A DNA stretch of 64,000 nt. It comes from a virus. Location: positions 1 through 64,000 of the IMG/VR virus record IMGVR_UViG_3300032316_000329; one strand, written 5' to 3'. The notes under the pieces were generated by a model. The model did not search any database. It was given only the letters and a program-made list of their open reading frames with translations, and was not told the origin of the DNA. Numbering within the stretch: the first letter of the stretch is position 1; every line of letters starts with the position of its first letter. This document shows, piece by piece, positions 1 to 6,832 of this stretch. Both the position numbers and the translations under genes were made by a program.

Positions 1-12
1 AAAGGAATAGTT

Positions 13-309
13 ATGAAAAAGTTTGTGATTGCTTCTGTTATGTTCCTTGGACTAACGGCACCTTCCTTTGCTTGGAATGATACATATCCCGTTCGGCGTC
101 CTGCGCCAGTTCCTCGTGATCGTGTAATTCCCCTTGCTGGTCCGTATAGCCCCATGCCTATGACCGGTGGGTGTGGTGTCATACCTTGTGGTTATGGTGG
201 TGTTGCTGGTGGTGTTGTTGGACCTGGAGTCGGATATGGTGTTGGTATTCCTGCGCAAGTTTATGATTCGGGTATCGGAATGCCCAATCCTTATGCACCT
301 ATGTTTTAA
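13..309 (+). CDS. Small exported Gly/Pro-rich protein
   Basis: I do not recognise a family for this 98-residue protein. It opens with a clear Sec signal peptide (KK, a hydrophobic core, then SFA before WND), so the mature part of about 78 residues should be exported from the host cytoplasm. The mature part is rich in Gly, Pro and Val, with one CGVIPCG cysteine pair that could form a disulfide. AAAGGA lies just upstream of the ATG. It is the first of three consecutive genes for exported proteins. Function unknown; an envelope or periplasmic role is inferred only from the signal peptide. Confidence 0.6.
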   Translation: MKKFVIASVMFLGLTAPSFAWNDTYPVRRPAPVPRDRVIPLAGPYSPMPMTGGCGVIPCGYGGVAGGVVGPGVGYGVGIPAQVYDSGIGMPNPYAPMF

Positions 310-321
310 TAGGAGATTATT

Positions 322-672
322 ATGAATAAGTATATGCTAGGTATTCTTCTGGCTCTAGGTGTTTCATTTGCTTTCGCCAATACACCGACCAAAACCGAAC
401 CTAAAAAGGATGAAATTGTTTGTGTCGATAATACCGAACTAGATAAAACCATGGTTGAAAAGGGTTTTGATATTCTTTTTAATATGACAAACAATAATGG
501 TGTTGTTGAATCGGTTTGGTATGGTGGAAATTCAATCGTTATTACTGCGGCAGTCCCTAATGAAAAGAAAAGTTGTTTTCTTGCCGCAATGAGTAATGTA
601 ACATATAATCCTAAGGCTATTGAAGAGGTCTGGGAAACTTATAAGAAACAAACCAAACAAAAAGATATCTAA
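322..672 (+). CDS. Exported protein of unknown function
   Basis: A 116-residue protein with an N-terminal signal peptide (hydrophobic core, then AFA before NTP). The mature region contains two cysteines (in EIVCVDN and KKSCFLA) that could pair in the periplasm, and an alternating hydrophobic/polar pattern typical of a small alpha/beta domain. AGGAG lies nine bases before the ATG. It follows the previous exported-protein gene by 12 bases and is followed by a strong terminator, so the two genes probably form one transcription unit. No family recognised. Confidence 0.65.
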   Translation: MNKYMLGILLALGVSFAFANTPTKTEPKKDEIVCVDNTELDKTMVEKGFDILFNMTNNNGVVESVWYGGNSIVITAAVPNEKKSCFLAAMSNVTYNPKAIEEVWETYKKQTKQKDI

Positions 673-709
673 AGTAGATTTTTTATGAGAAGTTTACTAA
701 ATAAGTATT

Positions 710-742
710 CCAACTCGGCGGTCATATTACCGAGTTGGTTTT
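710..742 (+). terminator. Rho-independent terminator after the exported-protein pair
   Basis: A perfect 9-bp stem (CCAACTCGG at 710-718 with CCGAGTTGG at 730-738) encloses an 11-base loop and is followed by TTTT. It lies 38 bases after the stop codon at 672. A CTAAATA heptamer at 697-703 lies directly upstream. Confidence 0.85.
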
Positions 743-891
743 ACCGTCTGACTGCGAATGTACCAGCAGGCGGTATTTAACTCACGCAACTACGCAGCCG
801 ACCCGGCAACAATCTTCCCCACAATTTAACCCTTGAACTCATATTGTGGACTTTTGTGCGTTTTTTTGCGTCTAAACAGAAAGGTACTAAT
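743..891 (+). other. Intergenic leader with stem-loops
   Basis: No gene is seen here. The stretch holds two possible stem-loops: ACCGTCTG with CAGGCGGT (8 bp, one G-U pair) straight after the terminator, and CCACAAT (829-835) with ATTGTGG (843-849). It probably contains the promoter and 5' leader of the M15-like peptidase gene, but no convincing sigma70 or late promoter was found. Confidence 0.4.
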
Positions 892-1428
892 ATGAAGAAA
901 ATTATACTGGCAGCGATGGTTGCGGCTACTACATTTGCGATTAGTGGTGTAGCAGAAGCAAGATACCATCCAAGCAAGCATAATCGCTATTCATCAGACA
1001 ATTACGCAGTTGAGGATTCCGATCCACTTGCATCTGTTTTTGGTGGTGCGAATGAAGATTGGGGCGTCTCACCTCAACCACGTTTTAACAATAAGAGACA
1101 AGCCAAGGCGTTTCGTGAGGAGCAGGAAGACCATTGGGGTTTCGGTCATGCTTCAAACACCTTAGTCGCCCTCGGCTATGACTTACAGCGTAGAGGATTC
1201 CGTGTATCGGAACATCCGCATTTTGGTGGCGTGCATCATGTTCATGCCAACCATTCAGCACACTACGCTGGCCGTGCCATCGATATCAATGTGGGTCGTG
1301 GCGTGGTTGAAGCACGTTCTGGGTATGCAAATCGATTTGACCAACTTGCGGCCGAACTTAGGTCGGAGGGTTACACAGTTCTCTGGCGTGTAGCCGGTCA
1401 TTATAATCATATGCACGTTCAGCATTAA
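892..1428 (+). CDS. Exported M15-like peptidoglycan peptidase
   Basis: A 178-residue protein with a Sec signal peptide (cleavage near AEA|RY, residue 23) and a C-terminal domain carrying the zinc-ligand pattern of M15/VanY-type D,D- or L,D-peptidases: SAHYAGRAIDIN (His124, Asp131), then HYNHMHV (His173, His175). Such enzymes cut peptide cross-links in peptidoglycan. The signal peptide means it would act from the periplasm of the infected cell, unlike a typical cytoplasmic endolysin. The ATG at 892 is chosen because AAAGG lies 7 bases upstream and it gives a complete signal peptide; a TTG at 844 is in frame but has neither. A terminator follows directly. The exact bond cut cannot be told from sequence. 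Confidence 0.75.
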   Translation: MKKIILAAMVAATTFAISGVAEARYHPSKHNRYSSDNYAVEDSDPLASVFGGANEDWGVSPQPRFNNKRQAKAFREEQEDHWGFGHASNTLVALGYDLQRRGFRVSEHPHFGGVHHVHANHSAHYAGRAIDINVGRGVVEARSGYANRFDQLAAELRSEGYTVLWRVAGHYNHMHVQH

Positions 1429-1433
1429 GTAGT

Positions 1434-1464
1434 GGGGCGGGGAGAAATCTCCGCCCTTTGTTTT
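1434..1464 (+). terminator. Terminator after the M15-like peptidase
   Basis: A GC-rich hairpin (GGGCGG, one bulged G, GAG, pairing with CTCCGCCC) with a short AAAT loop is followed by TTTGTTTT. It begins 6 bases after the peptidase stop codon. Confidence 0.8.
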
Positions 1465-1476
1465 ATAAATACTGAT

Positions 1477-1680
1477 ATGAAATTAGAATTAGATACACTA
1501 TGGTCTAGAAGAAGAAAGATAGCAGATAAAAGACTTTCTATCTGTAAGACCTGTGAACATTATGAAGAAGATACCTCAAGATGTTTAGAATGTGGGTGTT
1601 ATATGCCCGCAAAAGCATTATGGCCGTATTCTAATTGCCCTATAGAAAAATGGAAATCGGAAGAGAACGAAAATGGATGA
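1477..1680 (+). CDS. Small zinc-binding protein (DUF6171-like)
   Basis: A 67-residue protein with a basic N-terminus and two cysteine pairs in the order CKTCEHY and CLECGCYMPAKA, followed by NCPIEKW. This layout matches a family of short phage and plasmid zinc-ribbon proteins annotated as DUF6171, whose function is not known. The ATG at 1477 fits the conserved N-terminus; an upstream in-frame alternative start at 1432 would lie inside the terminator hairpin. TATAAATA at 1464-1471 resembles a late promoter but leaves almost no leader. The stop overlaps the start of the Dps-like gene. Confidence 0.6.
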   Translation: MKLELDTLWSRRRKIADKRLSICKTCEHYEEDTSRCLECGCYMPAKALWPYSNCPIEKWKSEENENG

Positions 1681-2116
1681 AGTAGTAGAGAAAGCCAAGG
1701 TACTTTTAGGTAACATGTTTGTGTTTTATATGAAGGCACATTCATACCATTGGAACTATATTGGTCCAGAATTTCCTCAGTATCATGCCTTTTTTGGCGA
1801 TCTTTACGAGAGTGCCCACGATGAGATTGATGTGATTGCCGAGCATATCCGGCAAATGGATAGTTTTGCTCCAGGTTCTCTTGCTCGTTTAATTGAGTTA
1901 TCAGAGGTTAAAGAAGATCCACAAATTCCAAATACAAAGAAGATGTTTCAGAACCTATTAGATGCTAATGAAACTATATTGTCCTGCCTTGATGAATGTT
2001 ATAGATTATCCGGTGAACAGAAGGCATGGGGTTGGCAGAATTATGTTCAGGATCTTATTACTGCCCACCGTAAACACCGCTGGATGCTAAAAGCAACCCT
2101 CAACCAAAAAACTTGA
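1673..2116 (+). CDS. Dps/ferritin-like protein
   Basis: A 147-residue all-alpha protein resembling Dps-family miniferritins. It has the HWN motif (His26) of the first ferroxidase helix, a second His at about residue 38, and the D-x3-E pair in DVIAEHIR (Asp53, Glu57), in the order and approximate spacing of bacterial Dps. Dps proteins oxidise and store iron at subunit interfaces and protect DNA from peroxide. The start ATGGATGA overlaps the previous stop, so the genes are probably translationally coupled. The protein is slightly shorter than bacterial Dps and lacks the Lys-rich DNA-binding tail. Whether it is packaged in virions or acts in the cell cannot be judged. Confidence 0.75.
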   Translation: MDEVVEKAKVLLGNMFVFYMKAHSYHWNYIGPEFPQYHAFFGDLYESAHDEIDVIAEHIRQMDSFAPGSLARLIELSEVKEDPQIPNTKKMFQNLLDANETILSCLDECYRLSGEQKAWGWQNYVQDLITAHRKHRWMLKATLNQKT

Positions 2117-2141
2117 CTTCCTAACCTACCTTTGATATAAT
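2113..2141 (+). promoter_or_regulatory. Sigma70 early promoter for the deaminase gene
   Basis: TTGACT (2113-2118), a 17-base spacer and TATAAT (2136-2141). The -10 hexamer ends only five bases before the ATG at 2147, so the predicted transcript would begin at or near the start codon. Confidence 0.75.
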
Positions 2142-2146
2142 GTATT

Positions 2147-2560
2147 ATGAAAAATGTGAATGTAGGAATCCTCAATACACTCGCTAAGTTTGCCGAGGCA
2201 AATGACGAAAGCAATATCCGTTTTGCTGCGGCGGTCGTGTATCGGAATAAGATTGTCTCCGTAGGATTCAATCATAATAAATCCCATCCTTTTCAGGCAA
2301 AGTTTGCCAAGAATGAAATGGCAATATTCCTTCATGCGGAAGTCCATGCTATCAAGAACGCCTTGAAAGAATTGACCGTCGAGGAATTGGCCAAGTGTGA
2401 CCTCTATATCACCAGAGTAAAGAAACCCAAATCACATTCTAAACATTTTGTATGGGGTATTGCTAAACCTTGTTGTGGTTGCCATCGGGCCATATCAGAG
2501 TTTGGTATCCGCAGAACCATATATACAACAGACGAAACTGGTCATTATGAGGTGCTATAA
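2147..2560 (+). CDS. Cytidine/deoxycytidylate deaminase family protein
   Basis: A 137-residue zinc-dependent deaminase with the diagnostic motifs HAE (His63-Ala-Glu65, zinc ligand and proton shuttle) and PCCGC (PCxxC, residues 108-112, two zinc-ligand cysteines). The likely role is conversion of dCMP to dUMP for thymidylate synthesis, which fits the ThyX and RNR genes further on; a cytidine or guanine deaminase cannot be excluded. The promoter sits so close to the ATG that the mRNA may be leaderless. The stop overlaps the next start (TAATG). Confidence 0.75.
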   Translation: MKNVNVGILNTLAKFAEANDESNIRFAAAVVYRNKIVSVGFNHNKSHPFQAKFAKNEMAIFLHAEVHAIKNALKELTVEELAKCDLYITRVKKPKSHSKHFVWGIAKPCCGCHRAISEFGIRRTIYTTDETGHYEVL

Positions 2561-2850
2561 TGAGTAATAAAGAGATACGCAGGTATAAATTAGATGATAC
2601 AAGTGATTTGGGATACACATCATATTGTCGTGTAGACCTACCCAAAGGCGCTAAGATAATTGATATATCATATGGTGCTGGTAACATATATCTACATACT
2701 ATCGCTAATCATCACAATAAGAAGAAAGAACGATGGTTTGCTATCTTCACTGAAGGTAATCCAATGGAAGATTATGAAAAGAAAACTTGTGAGTATATCG
2801 GTATGACTAACTCTGTTCCTAATTATTATGTCTTTGAGGTACATGACTAA
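2560..2850 (+). CDS. Conserved phage protein (DUF7352-like)
   Basis: A 96-residue protein whose centre (VDLPKGAKIIDISYGAGNIY) looks like the small beta-rich phage family annotated DUF7352, of unknown function. It is coupled by overlap with the deaminase upstream and ends at the ATG of the Dam gene, so the three are probably cotranscribed. Confidence 0.5.
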   Translation: MSNKEIRRYKLDDTSDLGYTSYCRVDLPKGAKIIDISYGAGNIYLHTIANHHNKKKERWFAIFTEGNPMEDYEKKTCEYIGMTNSVPNYYVFEVHD

Positions 2851-3686
2851 TGAGTAGATTGAAAACACCTTTACGATATCCTGGCGGTAAGAGTAAGGCA
2901 ACCACTAAAATGGCACCTTACTTTCCTCTTAAGAACAATGTTAAACATTATAGAGAACCGTTCCTTGGGGGCGGTTCTGTTGCATTATGGATGAACCAGA
3001 ACTATGACCTTGAGAGTGTGTGGGTGAATGACCTTTACTGGCCTCTCTATAATTTCTGGATTCATTTAAGAGACCACGGTGAAACTCTTTCAAATGCTCT
3101 ATATGAAACCAAAAAGAACTATGATACAGTGGATAAATGTAGAGAACTATTTGAGGTTTCTAAAAAAGAACTGAGTGATAAAGATGCCACCAACATAGAA
3201 AAGGCAATAAACTTTTGGATCGTCAATAAGTGTTCCTTCTCTGGTCTCACCGAATCCTCTTCATTCTCGGCGGCCGCATCACAAGGTAACTTCACTCTTA
3301 AAGGTATCACAGACCTTAAAGAATATTCTAAACTTATTAAAAACTGGAAGATTACAAATGTATCCTATGAAAAACTCCTCGAAGAACAATCAGACGACAC
3401 CTTCATCTATCTCGACCCTCCTTATGAAATCAGTTCCAACCTATACGGCCGAAAAGGTGCTATGCATAAAGGTTTTGGCCACGATTTGTTTGCTCAACAT
3501 TGCCGGGATGCTTCTGTTATGGTCAATATGGCCATATCTTACAATGCCGACCAGTCAGTGAAAGATAGGTTTCCAGATTGGGAGCAGCATGAGTTTCCAC
3601 TAACATATACAATGCGGTCTAACTCGGCCAACTATCGTAAGAACCAACCGAAGCGACTGGAATTGCTGCTTACCAATTATGACTAA
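2850..3686 (+). CDS. dam: DNA adenine-N6 methyltransferase (D12/Dam class)
   Basis: A 278-residue SAM-dependent DNA methyltransferase. The N-terminus has RYPGGK (residues 9-14) and REPFLGGGSVALW, the SAM-binding motif I of D12-class enzymes; the catalytic DPPY tetrad is at about residue 190 (YLDPPYE). The enzyme transfers methyl groups to adenine N6. Dam targets GATC, but the target here cannot be read from the sequence. In phages such enzymes protect the genome against host restriction or alter repair and transcription. The length is normal for the family and the start overlaps the previous stop. Confidence 0.88.
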   Translation: MSRLKTPLRYPGGKSKATTKMAPYFPLKNNVKHYREPFLGGGSVALWMNQNYDLESVWVNDLYWPLYNFWIHLRDHGETLSNALYETKKNYDTVDKCRELFEVSKKELSDKDATNIEKAINFWIVNKCSFSGLTESSSFSAAASQGNFTLKGITDLKEYSKLIKNWKITNVSYEKLLEEQSDDTFIYLDPPYEISSNLYGRKGAMHKGFGHDLFAQHCRDASVMVNMAISYNADQSVKDRFPDWEQHEFPLTYTMRSNSANYRKNQPKRLELLLTNYD

Positions 3687-3689
3687 ATA
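3683..3689 (+). promoter_or_regulatory. Late-type promoter element CTAAATA
   Basis: CTAAATA overlaps the Dam stop codon and lies 24 bases before the next ATG, leaving room for a short leader with AGGACT as ribosome binding site. It matches the CTAAATA variant of the T4 late -10 element seen repeatedly in this window. Confidence 0.5.
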
Positions 3690-3713
3690 TGGAGTAAAAC
3701 TAATAGGACTGGT

Positions 3714-4835
3714 ATGGCAAAACAACCTGAAATAAAGTATCTTACAGGTGGTGAACAAACTACTGTAAATTCCACCATCACCGAACTATTTCCATGTCTC
3801 GCTTTTAATAGTGGTGCCAGACCAAAAAGTTGGCAAGAAATGGAATCGTTTATTAAAGGTGTAAATCTAAAAGGTAAAAGAACTGAAAAAACATTTGTGA
3901 ATAATAGCAATGCCAAGGCAGCAGAAACATTTATTAAAAAGTTGGATTTAATTCGACCTAAAATGAAGGAAGAAAAACTAAAAAATGCCTGTGCTATCAC
4001 CGATTATCTCTATGACTTGAATAAAAAAAGGGCAATATCCTATGTTGTATGGGGTTATAGAGAGAAACCAAAAGGTGTTCCTGCCGGCCATGCTGGTGAT
4101 ATATTTGTATTCTTCACAGACAAAGCAAGTCCTGCCATATTGGGCGTATCATTAAAGGCAGGTTCGGAATCATCAAAAGAACCTAAATTAAATAGTTATG
4201 TAAAAACAACTCTAATGAAGCCTATTTGGAAAAAAGCGGCGCCCAACGCTTTAGATGAATTAAAAAACGAATTATGGGTTAATGTTTATTCTAAAATACC
4301 TAAACTACCTAAGATGGTAAATAAAGATAATTATTATACAACCGTTGGAACAAAAGAAGCATTAAGGGTTCATCCCGCTTTGATTGAGGCTCTTATTGAG
4401 TTTTTTGAAAGCAACCCTAAAAAGTTTGATGAATTATATGGTGTTATGAACCGTTTATGCCGACAAAAAATGGCTAGTGTTATCAACAAAAACTTTGACA
4501 CCACAAAAAAATGGATTAGAGAAGAGTTTAGACTTGAAAGCGGTGATAGTAAGAAAGTAGAATGTCCTTTAGTCCTTGTAAAGGCAATAGGGCAGAAATA
4601 TGATATAAATGAAGATAAACTCGCCTCATTCATAAGATTGGCTACATCTGCCAAGGCATATCTGAAAGAGGATTCGGTACAAGAATGGTTTATTGATCTT
4701 ACCAATAATAAGAAAGAAAAGATTACATTATTAATGACTATTCGATCCGATTCAGAATTTCGTAGGTCAAAACCAAAAGGTAAGTTAGGAACATTTGTTG
4801 GTCTCAAACTTTTGTATAGAGGTGTTAAAAAGTAA
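3714..4835 (+). CDS. Unidentified protein with a possible PD-(D/E)xK nuclease core
   Basis: A 373-residue protein I cannot assign to a named family. Around residues 120-150 the segment GHAGDIFVFF...GVSLKAG has the shape of a PD-(D/E)xK nuclease core: an acidic residue at the start of a strand, then a strand ending in a hydrophobic-Ser-Leu-Lys motif. The catalytic acidic residue expected just before the Lys is replaced by Ser, so this is only a suggestion. The rest is Lys-rich and helical. It follows a late-type promoter and overlaps the start of the capsid-targeted ligase-like gene, suggesting coexpression with that block. Confidence 0.45.
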   Translation: MAKQPEIKYLTGGEQTTVNSTITELFPCLAFNSGARPKSWQEMESFIKGVNLKGKRTEKTFVNNSNAKAAETFIKKLDLIRPKMKEEKLKNACAITDYLYDLNKKRAISYVVWGYREKPKGVPAGHAGDIFVFFTDKASPAILGVSLKAGSESSKEPKLNSYVKTTLMKPIWKKAAPNALDELKNELWVNVYSKIPKLPKMVNKDNYYTTVGTKEALRVHPALIEALIEFFESNPKKFDELYGVMNRLCRQKMASVINKNFDTTKKWIREEFRLESGDSKKVECPLVLVKAIGQKYDINEDKLASFIRLATSAKAYLKEDSVQEWFIDLTNNKKEKITLLMTIRSDSEFRRSKPKGKLGTFVGLKLLYRGVKK

Positions 4836-6076
4836 TGCTTAAATTCAAACAACACCTAACCGAGTCTGCCGCAGAGAAAGATCGTCACCTCACACATATC
4901 GAGGATGCCGTTCTTGAAGGTGGTGTTGCTGGCACTCGCAATGCTATACAGTTTTTAATCTCGTTAAGAGATATGTTTGCCGATGATGGCAAAACACTAA
5001 AAGAGGCCCGTGGTGGTCTTATTCTTAGAACTAAGTTCGATGGTGCACCGGCACTCTATGCCGGTATCAATCCTGAAAACGGAAAGTTCTTCGTAGGTTC
5101 TAAATCAATATTTGCCAAGAATGCCAAACTTAACTACACCGTTGCTGATATTCGGAGTAATCATAGCGGTGGTTTGGCAGAAAAGTTAGAGACTGCGTTG
5201 AAATACCTACCAGAACTAGGTATTACTGATATCATTCATGGTGATTTTATGTATTCACGAAATGAACTAAAATCGGAAACCATAGATGGTAAAAAATATA
5301 TCACGTTTCGCCCTAACACGATCACGTATGCTGTTCCGGAAGGTACGACACTCTCTCGCCAGGTACTTTCTTCTCGAATGGGAATTGTTTTTCACACTAC
5401 TTATCACGGTTCCTCTATGTCTACTCTCCAAACTCATTTCGATGTTAACATAGGGAAATTAAGACCATCTAAGAATGTTTGGTATCGTGAGAACAAGTTT
5501 ATGGATGTTACTGGTCGTGCCACGTTAACAAAATCTGAGAACGATAGACTATCCAGTATTCTCACACAGGCCGGTGGTTTGTTTAGAACCATCCCTGCTT
5601 CTCTATTAAATCAACTCGCAACAAATGAAACATACCGTGTGCCTATTATGACCTATATGAACCAGAAGGTTCGTGCTGGTCAGCATATGGGACCAAACTT
5701 TGTTAATGAGGTTATGAATTTCATTGCGGATAAATACAACAAATCTATTAATGATGCCAAACGTCCTGATACCAAAGCCAATCGTAAAAGAGAAAAAGAT
5801 GCGATTATGCGTTGGTTTCATCAGAACAGGGTCGGACTAAAAAGCATTTTCGAGTTGCAGAACCTTTTCATTGATGCCAAAACTATGTTGATTCGTAAGT
5901 TTAATCAGGTTAACGATATTGGTACCTTTATTCATACACCTGAAGGTGGTTTTAGAGTAACTACACCAGAAGGATATGTTGCTGCTTGGAGTTCTGGTGG
6001 TGATGCTGTTAAATTGGTAGACCGTATGGAATTTTCAAGAACAAACTTCCTCGCCACAAAGAACTGGGGAAAATGA
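4835..6076 (+). CDS. Capsid-targeted ligase-like nucleotidyltransferase (DUF6267-like)
   Basis: A 413-residue protein related in motif pattern to covalent nucleotidyltransferases (DNA/RNA ligases). Motif I appears as TKFDGAPALYAG (Lys67-x-Asp69-Gly70), a motif III-like segment as DIIHGDFMYS (about 132-141), and a motif IV-like segment as GIVFHTTYHG (about 183-192). The N-terminus MLKFKQHLTE|S resembles the T4 capsid-targeting sequence and ends in the (L/I)xE prohead-protease signature. The inference is a nucleotidyltransferase packaged inside the head and delivered with the DNA. Nothing shows the substrate. The Lys pair of ligase motif V is not obvious. It overlaps both neighbours by a few bases, so the operon is tight. 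Confidence 0.6.
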   Translation: MLKFKQHLTESAAEKDRHLTHIEDAVLEGGVAGTRNAIQFLISLRDMFADDGKTLKEARGGLILRTKFDGAPALYAGINPENGKFFVGSKSIFAKNAKLNYTVADIRSNHSGGLAEKLETALKYLPELGITDIIHGDFMYSRNELKSETIDGKKYITFRPNTITYAVPEGTTLSRQVLSSRMGIVFHTTYHGSSMSTLQTHFDVNIGKLRPSKNVWYRENKFMDVTGRATLTKSENDRLSSILTQAGGLFRTIPASLLNQLATNETYRVPIMTYMNQKVRAGQHMGPNFVNEVMNFIADKYNKSINDAKRPDTKANRKREKDAIMRWFHQNRVGLKSIFELQNLFIDAKTMLIRKFNQVNDIGTFIHTPEGGFRVTTPEGYVAAWSSGGDAVKLVDRMEFSRTNFLATKNWGK

Positions 6077-6687
6077 AATCATTCTTAGAATATATAAATG
6101 AATCAAAAGCAAATATAACACTCAATATTTTTGATATTGATGATACCTTGTTTATGTCTACTGCTAGAACCGCCGTTGTAAAAGATGGTAAAGTTCTTCG
6201 TAAACTAGACACCAGAGAATTACTTCATTATAAATTAAAACCAGGTGAAAAGTTTGACTATGGTGAGTTCCGTTCTGGTAAACATTTCTATGATACTGCT
6301 ACACCTATTGAGAAGATGATTAGACGGGCACAGCAAACGGTTCATAATGAAACAAACTCTAAAACCATTATCATCACCGCTAGGTCCGATTTGAAAGACA
6401 AAGACCTGTTTCTAAAAAAGTTTAGAGAACATGGATTCCCTATCGACCAGGTACATGTCGAACGGGCAGGTAATGTAAAGAGTAAAGGCACCAACTCACC
6501 TCTTTCAAAAGGTGTAGTTATTCGTAAATATATCGCAAGCGGACTATATAAAAGAATAAGAATGTGGGATGACCATCCTGGCAATCTAAGTCTATTGCTT
6601 AAACTGGCCAAGTTACATCCAGAGATTTCGTTTGAAGCATATTTAGTAGATTCAGAAAAAGGCACATCAACGAGGTTTACGGGATGA
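6073..6687 (+). CDS. Capsid-targeted HAD-superfamily phosphatase
   Basis: A 204-residue HAD-fold phosphohydrolase. Motif I is NIFDIDDTLF (catalytic Asp21 and Asp23), motif II is IITARSD, and the C-terminal acidic motif is MWDDHPGNL. The arrangement resembles the 3'-phosphatase half of T4 polynucleotide kinase-phosphatase and related phage phosphatases. The N-terminus MKSFLEYINE|S is a strong match to the T4 capsid-targeting sequence of internal proteins, ending in INE. It lies between the ligase-like gene and a kinase-containing gene, overlapping the former by four bases. A nucleic-acid end-healing role is an inference from fold and neighbours; another phosphate ester could be the substrate. 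Confidence 0.7.
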   Translation: MKSFLEYINESKANITLNIFDIDDTLFMSTARTAVVKDGKVLRKLDTRELLHYKLKPGEKFDYGEFRSGKHFYDTATPIEKMIRRAQQTVHNETNSKTIIITARSDLKDKDLFLKKFREHGFPIDQVHVERAGNVKSKGTNSPLSKGVVIRKYIASGLYKRIRMWDDHPGNLSLLLKLAKLHPEISFEAYLVDSEKGTSTRFTG

Positions 6688-6806
6688 CAAAGATTAAAGA
6701 AGATTGCGGTTGCGAGACGGGTCATCCCGAAACAAAACCAATGCCTATCGTTAAGACAATTAAAAAGATTGTTAAAAAGGTAAGAGAAAAGAAAAAGTAT
6801 AAATAA
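6684..6806 (+). CDS. Small Cys-pair, Lys-rich protein
   Basis: A 40-residue protein starting at the ATGA overlap with the phosphatase stop. It has a CGCETGH segment near the N-terminus and a strongly basic, amphipathic C-terminal half rich in Lys, Ile and Val. The last codons overlap a TATAAATA late-promoter octamer. The basic tail suggests nucleic acid or capsid-interior binding. No family assigned. Confidence 0.5.
   Translation: MTKIKEDCGCETGHPETKPMPIVKTIKKIVKKVREKKKYK
6798..6805 (+). promoter_or_regulatory. T4-type late promoter TATAAATA
   Basis: An exact copy of the T4 late -10 octamer lies 27 bases before the ATG at 6833. A good ribosome binding site (AGAGGGA) lies between the predicted transcript start and the ATG. 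Confidence 0.65.
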
Positions 6807-6832
6807 CAATATAATCCTGTAGAGGGAAAGAT

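Noticed and set aside
697-703. CTAAATA as a late promoter for the M15-like gene
   Set aside because: A strong terminator follows immediately (710-742), so transcription from it would not reach the gene. Probably incidental.
4370-4855. 161-residue frame on the minus strand opposite the 3714 gene
   Set aside because: Antisense shadow; hydrophobic/Ser-rich translation without domain features and no upstream signals.
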